NCBI GenBank assembly: GCA_021234155.1
Contig: JAJEKV010000001.1
Span: 36,376,826 to 36,440,825 of the forward strand
Origin: Isoetes taiwanensis
Lineage: Eukaryota > Streptophyta > Lycopodiopsida > Isoetales > Isoetaceae
Direction of reading: 5' to 3'
DNA: 64,000 nucleotides
In this document: positions 19,441 to 31,660 of the stretch, piece by piece
Layout: each line of letters starts with the position of its first letter
Position numbering within the stretch: position 1 is the first letter of the stretch
Notes under the pieces: model-generated
Told to the model about the DNA's origin: nothing
Databases searched by the model: none
What the model saw: the letters and a program-made list of their open reading frames with translations, nothing else
Program-made: the position numbers and the translations under genes

Positions 19441-20689
19441 TCATAACAGACTTGTACATTTATTACCTTGGATAGCTGCCATTTGAAAATACTTGTAAAT
19501 AATCTGGCAGAATGTGCCTTTTGTAAATACTCAGCCGCTTGTATTGTTATCAAGACTGGCCATTTGTAATATTTATCACAATGTTGTCAACAGTTTTACA
19601 TTCTTTAGTAGCTACAGCAATAATTGAGCTATTAGTGCTTGTGCTCTAGCTGTTAGTGCCTCATTACTAGTGGCGAGCAGTAAGTAATTCTGTGGTATTA
19701 AATGGATGGCTTGATCAATTTGACACTGCTAAAAAGAGTTTGATTTTCAATTAACGAGTCATTATCAAGATTGAAGAGAAAGACATATGAGTCATGTTAA
19801 ATCTGCAACTCTTGCATTGAGAAATAAGCCAGGATTGGGTAATAAATTGCATTATGGTGTTTACAAACACCACAGCGCAGCACCTTTATCATACAGAGAT
19901 GCGTTATTTGAGTAAATGAATTCAAGTAGCGTTCTTGAAGATCAAGTTAACTGATAAATACATGCTGTTTTTGGGGATTTGGGTACAATAATGATCAACT
20001 GCAATGACTCTTTCAACATGTGTGGGTCCTTTTGGGATTTGTGATGAAATATGTCCATGTGGTTATAATTTTGAGATTTTGCTGAGATATGGAATGATGG
20101 AAAGAGATAGATGGAGTGGGTCTTTTTGGCAGGACATAAGCATTTTCCATTGCACATGTCATCGATATCCTTCCACCTGCTATTAATTTGAGGAAGTAAG
20201 GTCACCATTGCTTGGCTGCCCCTTCTTTTTTTGGAGTATTCAAGCTGCGCCTTTTCCAGTTTTGCCATTTTGGCAGTGCAGGCTGTAAGGCCACCTAATG
20301 GTCTTATAGATTTCTCTAATCAGGAATGTTGGAAGAGGAAAGGCCTAAGAAAGGACATCGGAATGAGAGATCCGTGCATGAAGTTGGGTGGAAGAACCTT
20401 TGCCTTCATATTGTCTCTGATGCTACATACTCTTGCCAGGATGTTGTGTTCAATGATTTTGCAGCTCCTTTTGGTTTCTTCTGGAGACTTTAATATTGCA
20501 TATTAACATGGTTATGCATGTATCTTAAGTATATGGAAGGAATAAAAGCCTTGGAAAGGTACTCAAAGAGAGTCTAGGAACAGTAATTGAGTGATAAAAT
20601 AAATGCCTGTTGCATATGCAATCTGAAGGGGTTAAGAATTACTTTAGTAGCAACAAACAGTGTTATGCAGCAACACAAACCAAGGTAAT

Positions 20690-20960
20690 ACTGTAATACC
20701 AACCGAGGTATACAGTAATACCAACCGAGGTATTACTGTAGGCACTGCGACAAGGACTGGACCATGGGGGCAAACTGAGGCCATCTCAAGCTCGGCAGCG
20801 CAATAAAAGGATCCAGGATGCCAATCGGCATCGCAATAAAAAGATCCAGGATGCCAATCATAACTTGGCTTCTGTACACACTCAGCCACTTGTATACAGT
20901 TATTGAAGTTGCATGGCTGTTGGTCATAACAGACTTGTACATTTATTACCTTGGATAGCT
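20690..20960 (+). pseudogene. Partial Dof-like fragment in the internal tandem duplication
   Basis: Carries only the second half of the finger (YYCRHCDKDWT) and the tail rich in AAAAGGATCCAGGATGCCAA words, followed by the same 3' flank as the copy at 19,300. It is matched at 57,060-57,310. Confidence 0.7.
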
Positions 20961-21545
20961 GCCATTTGAAAATACTTGTAAATAATCCGAGAATGTGCCT
21001 TTTGTAAATACCACCTTTGTTAGTGCCTCATTACTAGTGGCGAAAGCAAGTAAGTATACATTATCGCCTGTGTGCTAGCCGCGGCAACCAACCAGCCATA
21101 ATGCTCCTTTAACTACTTCTGTTACTGCTTGTGTGCTAGCTGTGCAACCAACCAGCCATATGCTCCTTTAACGTTAGTCGCAGACCAAGGGTTTTGGACT
21201 AGCAATTGCATAATTTCTCAAAAATGGTTTCTTAGATTTATGGAGCATCCTTGCCATGTATGGCTTGATCAATTTGACACTGCTAAAAAGATTTTGATTT
21301 TCAATTAACGAGTCATTATCAAAATTGAAGAGAAAGACATATGAGTCATGTTAAATCTGCAACTCTTGCATTGAGAAATAAGCCGGGATTGGGTAAGAAA
21401 TTGCATTATGGTGTTTACAAACACCACAGTGCAGCGCCTTTATCATACAGAGATGCGTTATTTGAGTAAATGAATCCAAGTAGCGTTCTTGAAAATCAAG
21501 TTAACTGATAAATACATGCTGTTGGCCAGAGCATTGAACAGAAGT

Positions 21546-21572
21546 TTGTTGTTGTTGTTGTTGTTGTTGACT
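21546..21572. repeat. (GTT)n microsatellite
   Basis: About eight TTG/GTT units; the corresponding tract in the right copy (57,901-57,918) is shorter by about nine bases, showing length change since duplication. Confidence 0.9.
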
Positions 21573-23105
21573 GCTTTCTTTCCGGCATATTGCCTTGCCT
21601 TGTTGAAAAATGTTGTTTGTGCACTTTAAGAACATGGTTAATGTGCTTGAGAACAGTTTGCATGAGATTGTGGTTGTTCGTTTTGTTAGATGTATTTTAA
21701 TATCAGCTGTCATCAATAACTTCCATTAACAATTTGTTGCGCTGCAAGTATGAGATCTAGTTTTATAACAAAGACCTTTTGAAAGAATTAGTCAACATTT
21801 AAGTGTCTCTTTGAGTCTGATATTTTGAGTCTGATATGTGATTGTGATGCTGGCAGAACCACTGGTTCTGACACTAAAAATTTTGTTGAAAAAGATGGTG
21901 TCTGTCTGCACATCATTGCCAGCCAAGATATCTGATATGAACAGCATATTGTTATTCCGTGCCTAGAACGTACATGACTTTGCAGATTATTTCATCTCAA
22001 TCTCCATTCCTGTTGAGCTGGGAAAGCATCGTAAGGACTAAGAGATGGTCGTCCAGGAAGCACATTACTTGTATATGCAATTACGGACCTAAATGCATCA
22101 CTTTCGAACATCTAGATTGCCCCCAATTAACATCTACAAAACAGGCATTTTGCTCTGTAAATGATTTAATAACATAACAACATTTTGCACCTGATATTCA
22201 AGGTATGTCTGATATGAACAGCATTTTGTTATTCCATCCTGTTACATCCTGTTACATCCTGTTCGCCCCAGGAAGCCAGCCATTACTTGTCTACAAAAAA
22301 AGCTTTCAGAAAGAGGGACAAGCATTCCGTGGATGCTGACGCAGTTGTTGTCATAATATTATGCTTGTAACTTAAATCAACCTTAAAGTCAGACATCCTT
22401 TACTCCAGCCTTTCAAGGCAAGCCAACATAAAAAAAGAGCTAAAGAAAACGTGCCTTCCAAGATCTAGGAATATTTGAAGGCTCCAATGCCTTAACCCAG
22501 CCAAGGCTTTTTAGAAGTGAGCGAAGAAGATGATCAAAATGCAGGAAGCTAAATCAAGTCCATGCATTGTAGATTACCATCATAAAAAGAGTCGTTTGGA
22601 AATTCACATAGAGATATCAGCCTTTGTTCCTGAGGGATTTCACCTTTACCATCAGGTTGCAAAGTCGACTCACATTCCCACTTGCATACACACAAAGCTT
22701 TTGAATGTGGACTATTGGCTAGTGGTTCATCATGTGTAAAAGCATCTTGCTCCGGAAAGGTAGATAGACAACAAATTCATGTTAAGCTCATTTTTGTCTC
22801 AAACATCTAGCTACAGTTGGGTCAGAAAATGATAAAGCTAAAGAAAACATGAAGGAAGGAGTTCAAGCAAATTGTGAAGGAAAGAGGGCTGGGCTGTCAG
22901 AATGGGCTCATTTGCCATATTTGAAGATAACCTAAGACATGCATCTAAAATATAAATGAAGTAGAGTTTGACTGGTCTAGCAAGTTATTCTTCTTGCTAG
23001 TGTCTAACCTCTGTATCTGTACTAGACTTAAGAGAATACACATGATGTCTGCAATCTGTACAGATTATAGAGAACTAACATTGGGTGATAATTTTCTTCT
23101 TACAG

Positions 23106-23421
23106 ATCGAGGCTCTAATGGCAGCTGGAGTGACAGAAGTTATTTTAACAAACAGGGCACCATCATGGTTACAAAGGGTTGTACAGTGTTGATGTTTAAA
23201 CTGCCATAAAGGTCTCAGATCTTGTTTTTAGTCTTATTTAGAAGTTTCTACTAGTCATTCATCTTGAATTATTGGTTTAACCTGAGATCAGACTGAACTC
23301 TACATTGTTAGCCTCTGAAGTTTCAAGCTTTTATTTAAAATTTCAGGTACAAGAACCATCAAAATATGGAGTGGTTGTAATGGATGATCAGATTGGCCAA
23401 GTGGACAGATTTGTTGACTAT
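23106..23421 (+). pseudogene. GDP-mannose pyrophosphorylase exon fragments, left copy
   Basis: After a TTACAG acceptor, the exon 23,106-23,176 reads IEALMAAGVTEVIL and, in another frame, ends TIMVTK. These two blocks flank a long stretch in the real enzyme, so the exon has an internal, frame-changing deletion. A second exon after TTTCAG (23,347-23,421) reads VQEPSKYGVVVMDD, then QVDRFVD. Both match mannose-1-phosphate guanylyltransferase (GMPP; CYT1/VTC1 in Arabidopsis), which makes GDP-mannose. Here the donor at 23,177 is altered (GG instead of GT). Confidence 0.85.
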
Positions 23422-25268
23422 TAGCTACTGGTTCATCATGTGTAAAAGCATCCTGCTCCGGAAAGATAGATAGACAACAAATTCATGTTAAGCTCATTTT
23501 TGTCTCAAACATCTAGCTAAAAATATAAATGAAGTAGAGTTTGACTGGTCTCATCCTGACGCTACAATTTATCCTCAGGTGTCCACACTTTGCATATGCA
23601 CGAAGCACGTTAAGACCAAAGGTTCAGCATTAGAGGGACATCATTCTCAAAATGCAGGAATGGATAGATTTTCCTGCTGTAAAAAACTCTCACATATGCA
23701 TCCATGCAAAAGGTGGATATAGATATTCATAAGAAAAATAGGAAGCAAATATAACATAGAAATCCTTATCTGATAAGAGACGCAGAGCTAGCCACTCCAA
23801 ACCACCAAACAATCGTCAATGATATTCACGTAACAGGTTAAACTGGGTGAATTATGGGCATAAGTAGCAAGGAAGGTCACTTCCGGAAATGCAAGAAGGG
23901 CCTCCCGGGTGTTATCACCAGCATGGAGGGTTGCCCTCCGTTGACCCAAGAGTGTGGTTGCATGCTTTTGTTTTGTTGTTTCATGTTGAACCTTCTTTGT
24001 GTAATATCAAGCCTTCTAAATGGTATTAAGCATATAGGGATTCATTCTCATGCCCAGAAGTTCTCATATTTCACAATTGCAACAATTGTATGAAGCACAA
24101 TTGCACCTTCTGCCGATGCTTGTTCTAGCAGTTCTAGATGGGATATTGGCACTTTTGACTTAAACAATGCCAATGGGTCGGTGGTTCACCCCATCCCAGC
24201 CTAACTGCCTAGCTACTTGAGTCTATATTTGTTATACATCATTCTATATCATTCTACTTGAGTCTATATTTGCCATATCTGGTGCATCCAACGAGCTATT
24301 GATGTTTGTGTTCTGATCACGGGAAGGGGATCATCGATCAAATCTCCGTTGGCCCGAACCATTGGTGGCCACCCTCCCTTAGACGATGTTCTTATTTCAT
24401 GATATTAACCTTTTGAACGCCTCAATTGCCTAATTTAAAATGCAAGAGGATAAGTTTAATATCAAATGGTCAAGTAAATATTTAAAATTCTCGTATTCAC
24501 CAATTGACTGGAGGCCTATGCACAAGCTTTATTGCAAGAACATCGAGTCAAAGTACAAAATGGCACCACTAGAAAAGCGCACCTGGAGGATATTCTTATC
24601 CGCCTGGCATTCAACATTTCCTGTTTTTTGAACTCCTCAATTACCTAATCTAAATTCAATGTGATAAGTTTAATATTAAATGGTTAGCAAACATTCACCA
24701 AATAATCGAATGCCATTCCAAAAGTGATAGCGCTAGTATCTTTAAAAATGTCATTGCATGAAAATCCACATACCTTAAGCACCATGTCTTGATTTGCAAT
24801 AAGCATATTAAAAAAAGCTATAAGCCATTGACGTATACGTGGCAATGCTTATAAGCGTATAAGCATGTCATCCAAAAACGTATGTTTATTATGGCAATGC
24901 TCTTTTCAGACCATATGTCCATTAGAGACCATAGGAAATGTCGTCAATTTTTTGGGCAAAATGTTAATAGTACAATGCTAGGAATATTCTATTCACCATA
25001 AACCCTCATAATGTAATGAGAAAAGACTTGGCTAATATTGATATTGATCCACAATGTAACACGGTCATCCCACACCAATTCTTGCAGAGCCATACATTTT
25101 TCTATTAGCAACTTCCGCTTCAAATCTGCACCTGCTCAACAGCTCCACTGGACCTGGCAGTCTTGCAGGTCATGAGAATAAACCCTAAAAGTTTTATATG
25201 ATATAATCATTATTTTTATCAAATAGTAAATATCAATAAAAACTTATTTGTATGTTTGAGGAGCTTAT

Positions 25269-25327
25269 TGGCAAAGATGGCTGATTGGGTTTCTGGTGAG
25301 GCCATTGTAGCCTAGAGATTCGAATCC
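25269..25327 (+). other. tRNA-like A/B-box segment (possible SINE head), unit 1
   Basis: TGGCAAAGATGG (25,269-25,280) fits a Pol III A box and GATTCGAATCC (25,317-25,327) a B box, 36 bases apart. In the sister unit at 61,704-61,762 the B box is the perfect GGTTCGAATCC, with AGAGG/CCTCC pairing around a TTCGAAT loop like a T-arm. Further copies: 26,149-26,206, 29,098-29,156 and 62,639-62,696. A full tRNA fold is not present. Confidence 0.4.
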
Positions 25328-25423
25328 TCCGACCCAAAGAGGAAGTTTTCTTTCCTTCCTTATTTGTTTTTTTTTTTTTTTTTTCTGTGTCTCTGACTTA
25401 TCATTCTGGCCCAGCGGTTTTAG

Positions 25424-25730
25424 TGTGTTAACGGTAGCAACAGAAATGATTTGGGATTCCACTCCCCGCACTTTAAAATCCATGGCTATTCCGAGAAAAT
25501 ACATAGCTATCGAGATTTTCATAGTTGTGGGGCCATGAGTGGGCTATATATTTCTATCCTGATGGAAAAGAGACCGAAGACTCTTTATGTGTATCTGCGT
25601 TCAACACACTTTGAAGCGAGGGCACAGATATGAGGGCTTTATTTGAATCAACCCTTTTAGATCAGACTGGGAAGGGAAGGCATAAGGTGCATAGCGCCTC
25701 CAACGCTGCAGCATGACGGTAGTATGTGAT
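25424..25730 (+). pseudogene. BPM-type MATH domain fragment, copy A
   Basis: VNGS, FKIHGYS and DGKE-like pieces appear in different frames. The segment corresponds to the MATH domain of plant BTB/POZ-MATH (BPM) proteins, substrate adaptors of CUL3 ubiquitin ligases. The stretch after GKV(H)HS is shortened by about 26 bases relative to copy B. Confidence 0.7.
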
Positions 25731-26296
25731 ACATCTTGTATAAATGCATGAGTTTGAGACCATGGTCTTGTAAAGATTGTATGTTTATTATGGCAATGCT
25801 CTTTTCAGACCATATGTCCATTAGAGACCATAGGAAATGTCGTCAATTTTTTGGGCAAAATGTTAATAGTACAATGCTAGGAATATTCCATTCACCATAA
25901 ACCCACATAACGTAATGAGAAAAGACTTGGCTAATATTGATATTGATCCACAATGTAACACGGTCATCCCACACCAATTCTTGCAGAGCCATAAATTTTT
26001 CTATTAGCAACCACTTCTTCAAATCACTTTTGCCAATGACTCCCTTTGGACTTGGCCTGATCTTGCAGGTCATGAGAATAAATTCTAAAGTATTTTTATC
26101 AAATAGTAAATGTCAATAAAAACTTATTTGTATGTTTAAGGAGCTTATTGGCAAAGATGGCCGATTGGTTTCTGGTGAGGCCATTGTAGCCTAGAGGTTC
26201 GAAACCTCCGACCCAAAGAGGAAGATTTCTTTCCTTCCTTATTTGTTTTTTTTTGTTTCTGTGTCTCTGTCTTGTCATTCTGGCCCAATGGTTTTA

Positions 26297-26617
26297 GCGT
26301 GTTAACAGTAGCAACATAAATGATTTGGGATCCCAATCCCCGCATAGCTATTCCGGGAAAATACATAGCTAGCTAGATATTCACCGTTGGGGGGCCATGA
26401 GTGGGCTATATATTTCTATCCTGATGGAAAAGAGACCAAAGACTCTTTATGTGTATCTGTGTTCAACACACTTTTGAGTGAGGGTACAGATGTAAGGGCT
26501 TTGTTTGAATCAACCCTTATAGATCAGACTGGGAAGGGAAGGGATAAGGTGCATAGCCATTTCAGTGGTTCTCTTGAAACAGGGCCTCCAACGCTGCAAC
26601 ATGATAAAAAGATGTGA
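26297..26617 (+). pseudogene. BPM-type MATH domain fragment, copy B
   Basis: The clearest left-hand copy. From 26,387 it reads [18 protein letters not shown], then [20 protein letters not shown], then [14 protein letters not shown] and SLETGPPTL. This matches the MATH domain of BPM proteins almost block by block. The part before it (VNGS, then GKYIAS) is in another frame because of a run of six G at 26,390-26,395. No BTB domain, start or promoter is attached, so it is a captured exon. Confidence 0.85.
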
Positions 26618-27838
26618 TACATCTTGTATAAATGCATGAGTTTGAGACCATAGTCTTGTAAAAAGTGTATGTTTATTATGGCAATGCTCTTTTCAAACCA
26701 TATATCCAATAGAGACTATAGGAAATGCCATGTCATTTTTTTGGGCAAAATGTTAATAGTACAATGCCAGGAATATTTCGTTCACCACAAACCCACATAG
26801 ACAAAAGACTTGGCTAATATTGATATTGATCCACAACGTAACACGGTCATCCCACACCAGTTCCTATATAAAATAATACCAGGAATATTCTGTTCATCGA
26901 TGGCTCACAGGTAAGGTAACATTGAAAAAAAAAACCATAAACCCACATAATGTAATGACAAAAGATGTTGCTACAATATAATACGGTCATCCCACATGGT
27001 CACCTTATATAAGACCACAAAAATAAGACCATGATCACCTTATATAAGACCATGGTCACCTTATATAAGACCACGATCACGGTGAAGCAGGAGAAGATGG
27101 CGAAGCAGGATCTTGTAAAAATTGTATGTTTATTATGGCAATGCTCTTTTCAGACCATATGTCCAATAGAGACCTTAAGACATGTCATGTCATTCCTTTG
27201 GGTACTTCATTTTTCATCTCAGAAGTAGACCATAGGAAATTTCATGCCATGTCATTTTTTTGGCGATACGAAATGTCATATTATGCCAGAAATATTCCGT
27301 TCACTATAAACCCATATAATGTAGTGACAAAAAACTTGGCTAATATTGATACTGATCCACAACGTAACACGGTCAAACAAAGCCAGGAATATGCCGTTTA
27401 TCGATGGCTCACAGATAAGGCAACGTTCAAAAAAAAAACAAAAACATTAACCCACATAATGTAATGACAAAAGACATGGCTACAACGTAACACGGTCACC
27501 TTATATAAGACCACGGTCATGGTGAAGTAGGAGAAGATGGCGAAGTTGTGCCTTGCCGCAATGGACTGATGTTTCAGAGAACCTTAAGACAAGAGACAAG
27601 CTCTTTGTATCCAGAAAATTGCGAATAAGTTTTGTACAATTTAGCAAGGGTCTCTCTTTGAAGCGTCAGCACAATAATAAGGTGCTCCAAAGACAAGAAT
27701 CCACAAATGTGTTGGAACCCAGTTCGTACTTTGTTTCTGAGCTAATCGTGAGGAAAAAGAAAGAAGAGATCCATCGCACCCTAAATGGAAAAAACGCTAA
27801 AACACAGAGAGAGACTTACTCTGCACTAGCCATAACAT

Positions 27839-27880
27839 ATCTCCCACAAGAATAAATGGGCATTCACAAGGCATATAAAA
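27839..27880 (+). promoter_or_regulatory. Pol III-type promoter of U6 copy 2
   Basis: ATCTCCCACAAG (27,839-27,850) and ATATAAAAA (from 27,873) are separated by 23 bases, close to the spacing that specifies Pol III at plant U6 genes, and the TATA is 27 bases from the RNA start. Confidence 0.75.
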
Positions 27881-27900
27881 AGCTCGATTTCAAAATTTCT

Positions 27901-28006
27901 GATGTTCTTCTGGACATTCGATAAAATTGGAACGATACGGAGAAAATTAGCATGGCTCCTGCGCAAGGATGACACGTATAAATCAAGAAATGGTCCAAAT
28001 TTTTTT
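27901..28006 (+). ncRNA. U6: U6 snRNA-like gene, copy 2
   Basis: As in copy 1, with AGCATGG and CAAGGATG unchanged from the plant consensus, so this copy is closer to a normal U6. It shares ACGGAGA (for ACAGAGA), AAATTAGC and CTCC with the other copies. Unique change: ACATTCG for ACATCCG. Ends AAATGGTCCAAA plus seven T. Confidence 0.87.
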
Positions 28007-29246
28007 CCCACGGCTCCGATTGTTCTTTTGCTAAAATTCGATGCTTTTTTTGGCAAAATGACAAAGTCTCATTTATAGCATGCCCACCATTTTTCAATTG
28101 TTCTTTGGCTTCCCACCCTTTATACCTTTTGACACCAAGCTAACAACAAAAAGTGAGGAAGATTATAAGTTGTAGTTAGCGTGGCCATGCATCCGTATGC
28201 CATTTTCATTTCTTTCTATTCTTTGATGAAAGATAGAAAACTGACCTAGTTTTCTTTTTTAAACAAGTTGTTTTCGCAACAAAGGGTTACCCTCTATACC
28301 AAAGTGCTGAAACAAAATAAAGCTATAATGCTGAGGGTTCTTACTGTTGTTACTGACATGATTTATGGATATGTTCAAAATGCGCAAGCATTCATTGCAG
28401 TATAATGTTCTGAAAATGTCCAAGAGAAAGCTAACATTCATTGCCGTATAATGTTCTGAAAACGTCCAAGAAAAAGCTACAGTTCCTGAGGAATTTTTGT
28501 TTTTCTAGTAATTCAAGAGCACGTAGCACCACAGGGGCAATTGATGGGGAGGCAAATCAATAAAAAAGTTGTCAGAATTGGAGGTCTGTATTCTTATTGT
28601 AGTATATCTCACAAAGTCTCATAAAATTGTTTCATTGAGCCTTCCAACCTAAACGAATGCTTAGGATGAATCCCCATTACAAAAAAACCTAGTTTCTAGA
28701 TCTTTGTCACAGGCCTCCCCAAGATCATTTTCATTGAACATAGGCGCTCTGAGCTCTCGAATGGAGCAAGAAGCAAAATTATGACGACGGAACTTGCTAC
28801 AAGATAGAAAGCTATGACAGAAACTGGCTACAAGACAGAGAGCTTTGACTAAACTGCAAACTCATGTATATTGCGATTTGAGGGTCAAGATTGTGGAAGA
28901 TGTTCATTTCCAAGGCTGAAATAGGTCCCAAGCAACTACTTCCGCTCCAAATCTACACCTGCTCAACAGCTGCACCGGATTAGACCTAATCTTGCTAGTC
29001 ATGAGAATAAACTCTAAAAATCTTATATGATATAGTCATTATTTTTATCAAATAGTAAACGTCAATAAAAACTTATTTGCATGTTTGAGGAGCATATTGG
29101 CAAAGATGGACTATTGGGTTTCTGGTGAGGCCATTGTAGCCTAGAGGTTCGAATCCATTGTAGCCTAGAGGTTCAAACCTTTCCTTCCTTATTTGTTTTT
29201 TTGTTTCCGTGTCTTTGTCTTGTCGTTCTAGCCCAACGATTTTGGT

Positions 29247-29511
29247 GTGTTAATGGTAGCAACAGAAATGATTTGGGATCCCACTCCCCACACTTTAAAA
29301 TCCATGGCTATTTCGAGAAAATACATAGCTAGCGAGATATTCACAGTTGGGGGGCCATGAGTGGGCTACATATTTCTATCCTGATGGAAAAGAGACCGAA
29401 GACTTTTTATGTGTATCTGCGTTCAACACACTTTTGAGCAAGGGTACAGATATGAGGGCTTTGTTTGAATCAACTCTTTTATTTCAGACTGGGAAGGAAG
29501 GAAGGAAGGTT
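29247..29511 (+). pseudogene. BPM-type MATH domain fragment, copy C, cut by LINE 1
   Basis: VNGS-like start, KYIASEIFTV, then [38 protein letters not shown]. The extra G in the G-run again splits the frame. It ends where the LINE 3' end begins at about 29,512. The tRNA-like region before it carries a 20-bp tandem repeat. Confidence 0.8.
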
Positions 29512-29925
29512 CTTTTATCGTCCGCGGAGGCCAATCGGCCTATGGGACCCAAATTACACGGGTGCAGCAAGCCCGTTGCTACCGGATTAAACCCCCTCTA
29601 GGAGGGAAAACCGCCAACAAACAAGCCGGCCGGCATTTTGCACAAATATACATATATACACATGAATTTCCGGCACCTCAGGTAGGCACCCGGGGGCAGA
29701 GGTGAGTCCGCAGATCCAAAACCTCCTGGAGGTAGGAGCCAAGGGATCGAACTGACGGCGTACTGAGTAGCTTGTGCAGGGGCAGACCAAGTCACACCAA
29801 GAGAATGTAGCGAGCCCGAATCTGACTATAAAGCACGAATTTATTACTTTGAGAAAAAAACGGGATTTAGAGAATTTTGACCTGACACGTCCAGGTCCAC
29901 CACAAGCAAAAAGTGGTTTCCTTTA

Positions 29926-29968
29926 ATTCAAATTTTGTCCCGCCCACATTGGGCGGGATAATTTGAAT
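29926..29968. repeat. 43-bp near-perfect palindrome
   Basis: ATTCAAATT...AATTTGAAT encloses TCCCGCCC-ACATT-GGGCGGGA. Only the spacer bases between the arms are unmatched. Confidence 0.9.
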
Positions 29969-30960
29969 GGACGTCATTTACAACCAAAATACTAAAAAAA
30001 AAGGTATCATTATTTTTCTAAAATATCAGGTCGAGGTCGAGATGCAGGCAGCGGCCACGCCGGAACTCGCCCAAACCTCTTCTCCTCCTTTCTTCTTTCT
30101 TGCCCTCCGAACATCTGCAGCGGGCATAGCCAAGGTCGGATCTGAAGGCCATAGCCAAGATCGGAATGAACTCCTTCGCCATAGCCAGTGCCGGATCTCA
30201 TCGCCATAGCCACAGGGCTTCCAGATTTCAGGGATTTCTGCAGTGGCCATAGCCAGGGTTTAGGATTTTGCATCTCAAAGCAGGGTTTAGGATTTCTGCA
30301 GGGTTTCGCATCTCAAGCCAGGGTTTTGCAGTGGACATAGCCAGGGCTTTCTGATGTAAGGCCGTTTCCTTATATTGTTTTCCTGTTTTGTTATTTACTG
30401 AAGCATATGCAGGGCAGAGCTCTCAAATTCGTAATATGCTGCCCTCAAATGAAGCATGTTCTAGGCTTCGAAAATGAAGCAGCCATAGTCGGATTCATCC
30501 ATATCCTAATTTATTTCAGGATCGTTTCTTAAAATGGTGTATGCTTCCCCTGCTTCAAAATCGTTCTGCAGGTCTGGCTTTAGGTAATAGAACATGCTTT
30601 GGCGTTTATCTGCAATCCTCTGTTATTTCCAAAGCTTATTTTATCTTCTATGTATAATACTTCCGGATGCTCTGTTTGCATGAATTGCTTACAGATTTCA
30701 ATTTGAGTTAAATCGTTGAAGAAATGCCTATGCTGATCACGCTTTCAAAACAAAAAGCTCAGAAGTAGCTATTCAAACTGGCAGATCTTTGATCATTTAG
30801 CTTTTATGGCCTTCTTTTTTGCTACAGATCTGCTTCTTGGCAACGTTGCACTTCAATGCTGCGGAAAAAGCATCACAGGTTGTTCCTGATGCAGAGACGC
30901 AGCTAACTGTACGGGTTCGAAAAAGCTGCCTTTCATACTTCCATTCATGATTCACCAAAT

Positions 30961-31149
30961 CTCGAAGGCAAACAGAGCTCCATTCTTGCTCAAGCAAATC
31001 GCTACAGCGATTGTGTTGAGCAGGATCTCGAAGGAAAACAAAGCATTCTTGCTCAAGCAAATCGCCACAGCGATTGTGTTGAGCAGGATTTCGTAGGAAA
31101 ACAGAGCATTCTTGCTCAAGCAAATCGCCACAGCGATTGTGTTGAGCAG
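30961..31149. repeat. Three tandem 60-66-bp repeats, each a hairpin
   Basis: Units at 30,961-31,026, 31,027-31,089 and 31,090-31,149. Each contains TGCTCAAGCAAATCGC and GCGATTGTGTTGAGCA, which pair as TGCTCAA/TTGAGCA and AATCGC/GCGATT around a 4-nt loop. Confidence 0.9.
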
Positions 31150-31514
31150 AAAATATGTTTTTTTTTTTTAAGATTGTATTTGTTTTATTACGTAGAATAA
31201 GCTTTAAAATTTTAAAATAAAAATGTTATTATGTCAATGGAAGTAGCTACGCAGCTCTAAATGTTCGCGGTCGCGATTCTTCTGAACATTTTTACGCTTT
31301 CTAATGGGCAGCTCTTACTCAAAAAAGAGCTCGGCTTAGCCTTAGAAATGTCGATTTCGGATACACTGCTATTTTATGTGTGAAAATCATAAAAATAAAC
31401 GGCAACTTCTACTCAATTGCAACCAATTACGACGTTTTATAGAGAACCAATAACCTATTTCATACTAAACGAGAATTCCAAATTTCTTAAATTAATTAAT
31501 GTTTGCATTATAGG

Positions 31515-31660
31515 CTGGACAGCTCTGGAAGGCATGGCTTTCATCCTCAACAACCCCCAGCGGGCAACACTGACAAATCCTGTCCTGGCGCGGCTCTCCA
31601 ACCCACCGACCCGTCTCAAGCCGAAGATGGTGGGCCCCTCGCTCGAATAGACTTTGATGA
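31515..31660 (-). pseudogene. LINE 1 C-terminal segment
   Basis: The minus strand reads VVEDESHAFQSCP, matching IEDESHALRAC in LINE 2 (about 51,592-51,630). EDExH followed by a cysteine is usual at the C-terminus of plant LINE reverse transcriptases. It marks the edge of the insertion at 31,514. Confidence 0.75.

Larger units (their letters stand above)
17007..27030 (+). repeat. Left copy of a 10-kb direct duplication
   Basis: The order of sequence from GACACCAAGCTAAC (17,007) to CACCTTATATAAGACC (about 27,010) is repeated at 53,091-63,546. Anchor offsets drift only from 36,075 to 36,484 over 10 kb, so the copies are collinear with small indels. Contents in order: the 3' part of the U6 unit, a promoter array, an acidic-protein gene, a Dof finger, an internal tandem duplication of about 1.5 kb (19.2-20.7 against 20.7-22.2 kb), GMPP exons and tandem 0.9-kb units with MATH fragments. 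Stretches not listed separately (19.6-22.9, 23.5-24.9 kb) hold no recognised gene. Confidence 0.9.
24881..27120 (+). repeat. Tandem units of about 0.9 kb, left copy
   Basis: Units start at TATGTTTATTATGGCAATGC at about 24,881, 25,779 and 26,667, with a shorter one at 27,124. Each full unit holds an ACGGTCATCCCACACC word, a tRNA-like A/B-box region, a MATH-domain fragment and an end near CTTGTATAAATGCATGAG. The same array occurs at 61,317-63,500. Confidence 0.85.
27450..28935 (+). repeat. U6-bearing repeat unit, copy 2
   Basis: Same order as copy 1: a CACCTTATATAAGACCACGGTCA module (about 27,497), a leader with the MLQRQES-like open stretch, U6, and a 3' part with two 46-bp-type repeats (about 28,380-28,470). 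It ends near GAAATAGGTCCCAAG and joins a 0.9-kb-type unit at about 28,935. Confidence 0.85.
29834..31514. mobile_element. Unclassified insertion of about 1.7 kb in LINE 1
   Basis: Comparison with LINE 2 shows that homology stops near 29,820-29,834 and resumes near 31,514; both edges carry TATA. The left end reads TCTGACTATAAAGCACG after an A, somewhat like a Helitron 5' end, but no matching CTRR end was fixed. Inside are a long near-perfect palindrome (29,926-29,968), about seven GCCATAGCCA words (30,120-30,350) and three tandem hairpin repeats (30,961-31,149). No gene was recognised; the region 30,350-30,950 shows nothing further. Confidence 0.5.

Noticed and set aside
20004-20506. Open frames in the middle of the 10-kb duplication (20.0-22.8 and 56.3-59.1 kb)
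   Set aside because: They are conserved only because the whole region was recently duplicated; no motif, codon pattern or splice structure was recognised.
21546-21572. Poly-glutamine coding tract on the minus strand
   Set aside because: It is a GTT microsatellite whose length differs between duplicates, with no supporting gene.
26975-27020. TCCCACATGG plus TATATAAG as a plant snRNA promoter
   Set aside because: The words resemble USE and TATA, but only about 8 bases lie between them, far less than the spacing of snRNA genes, and no snRNA follows.
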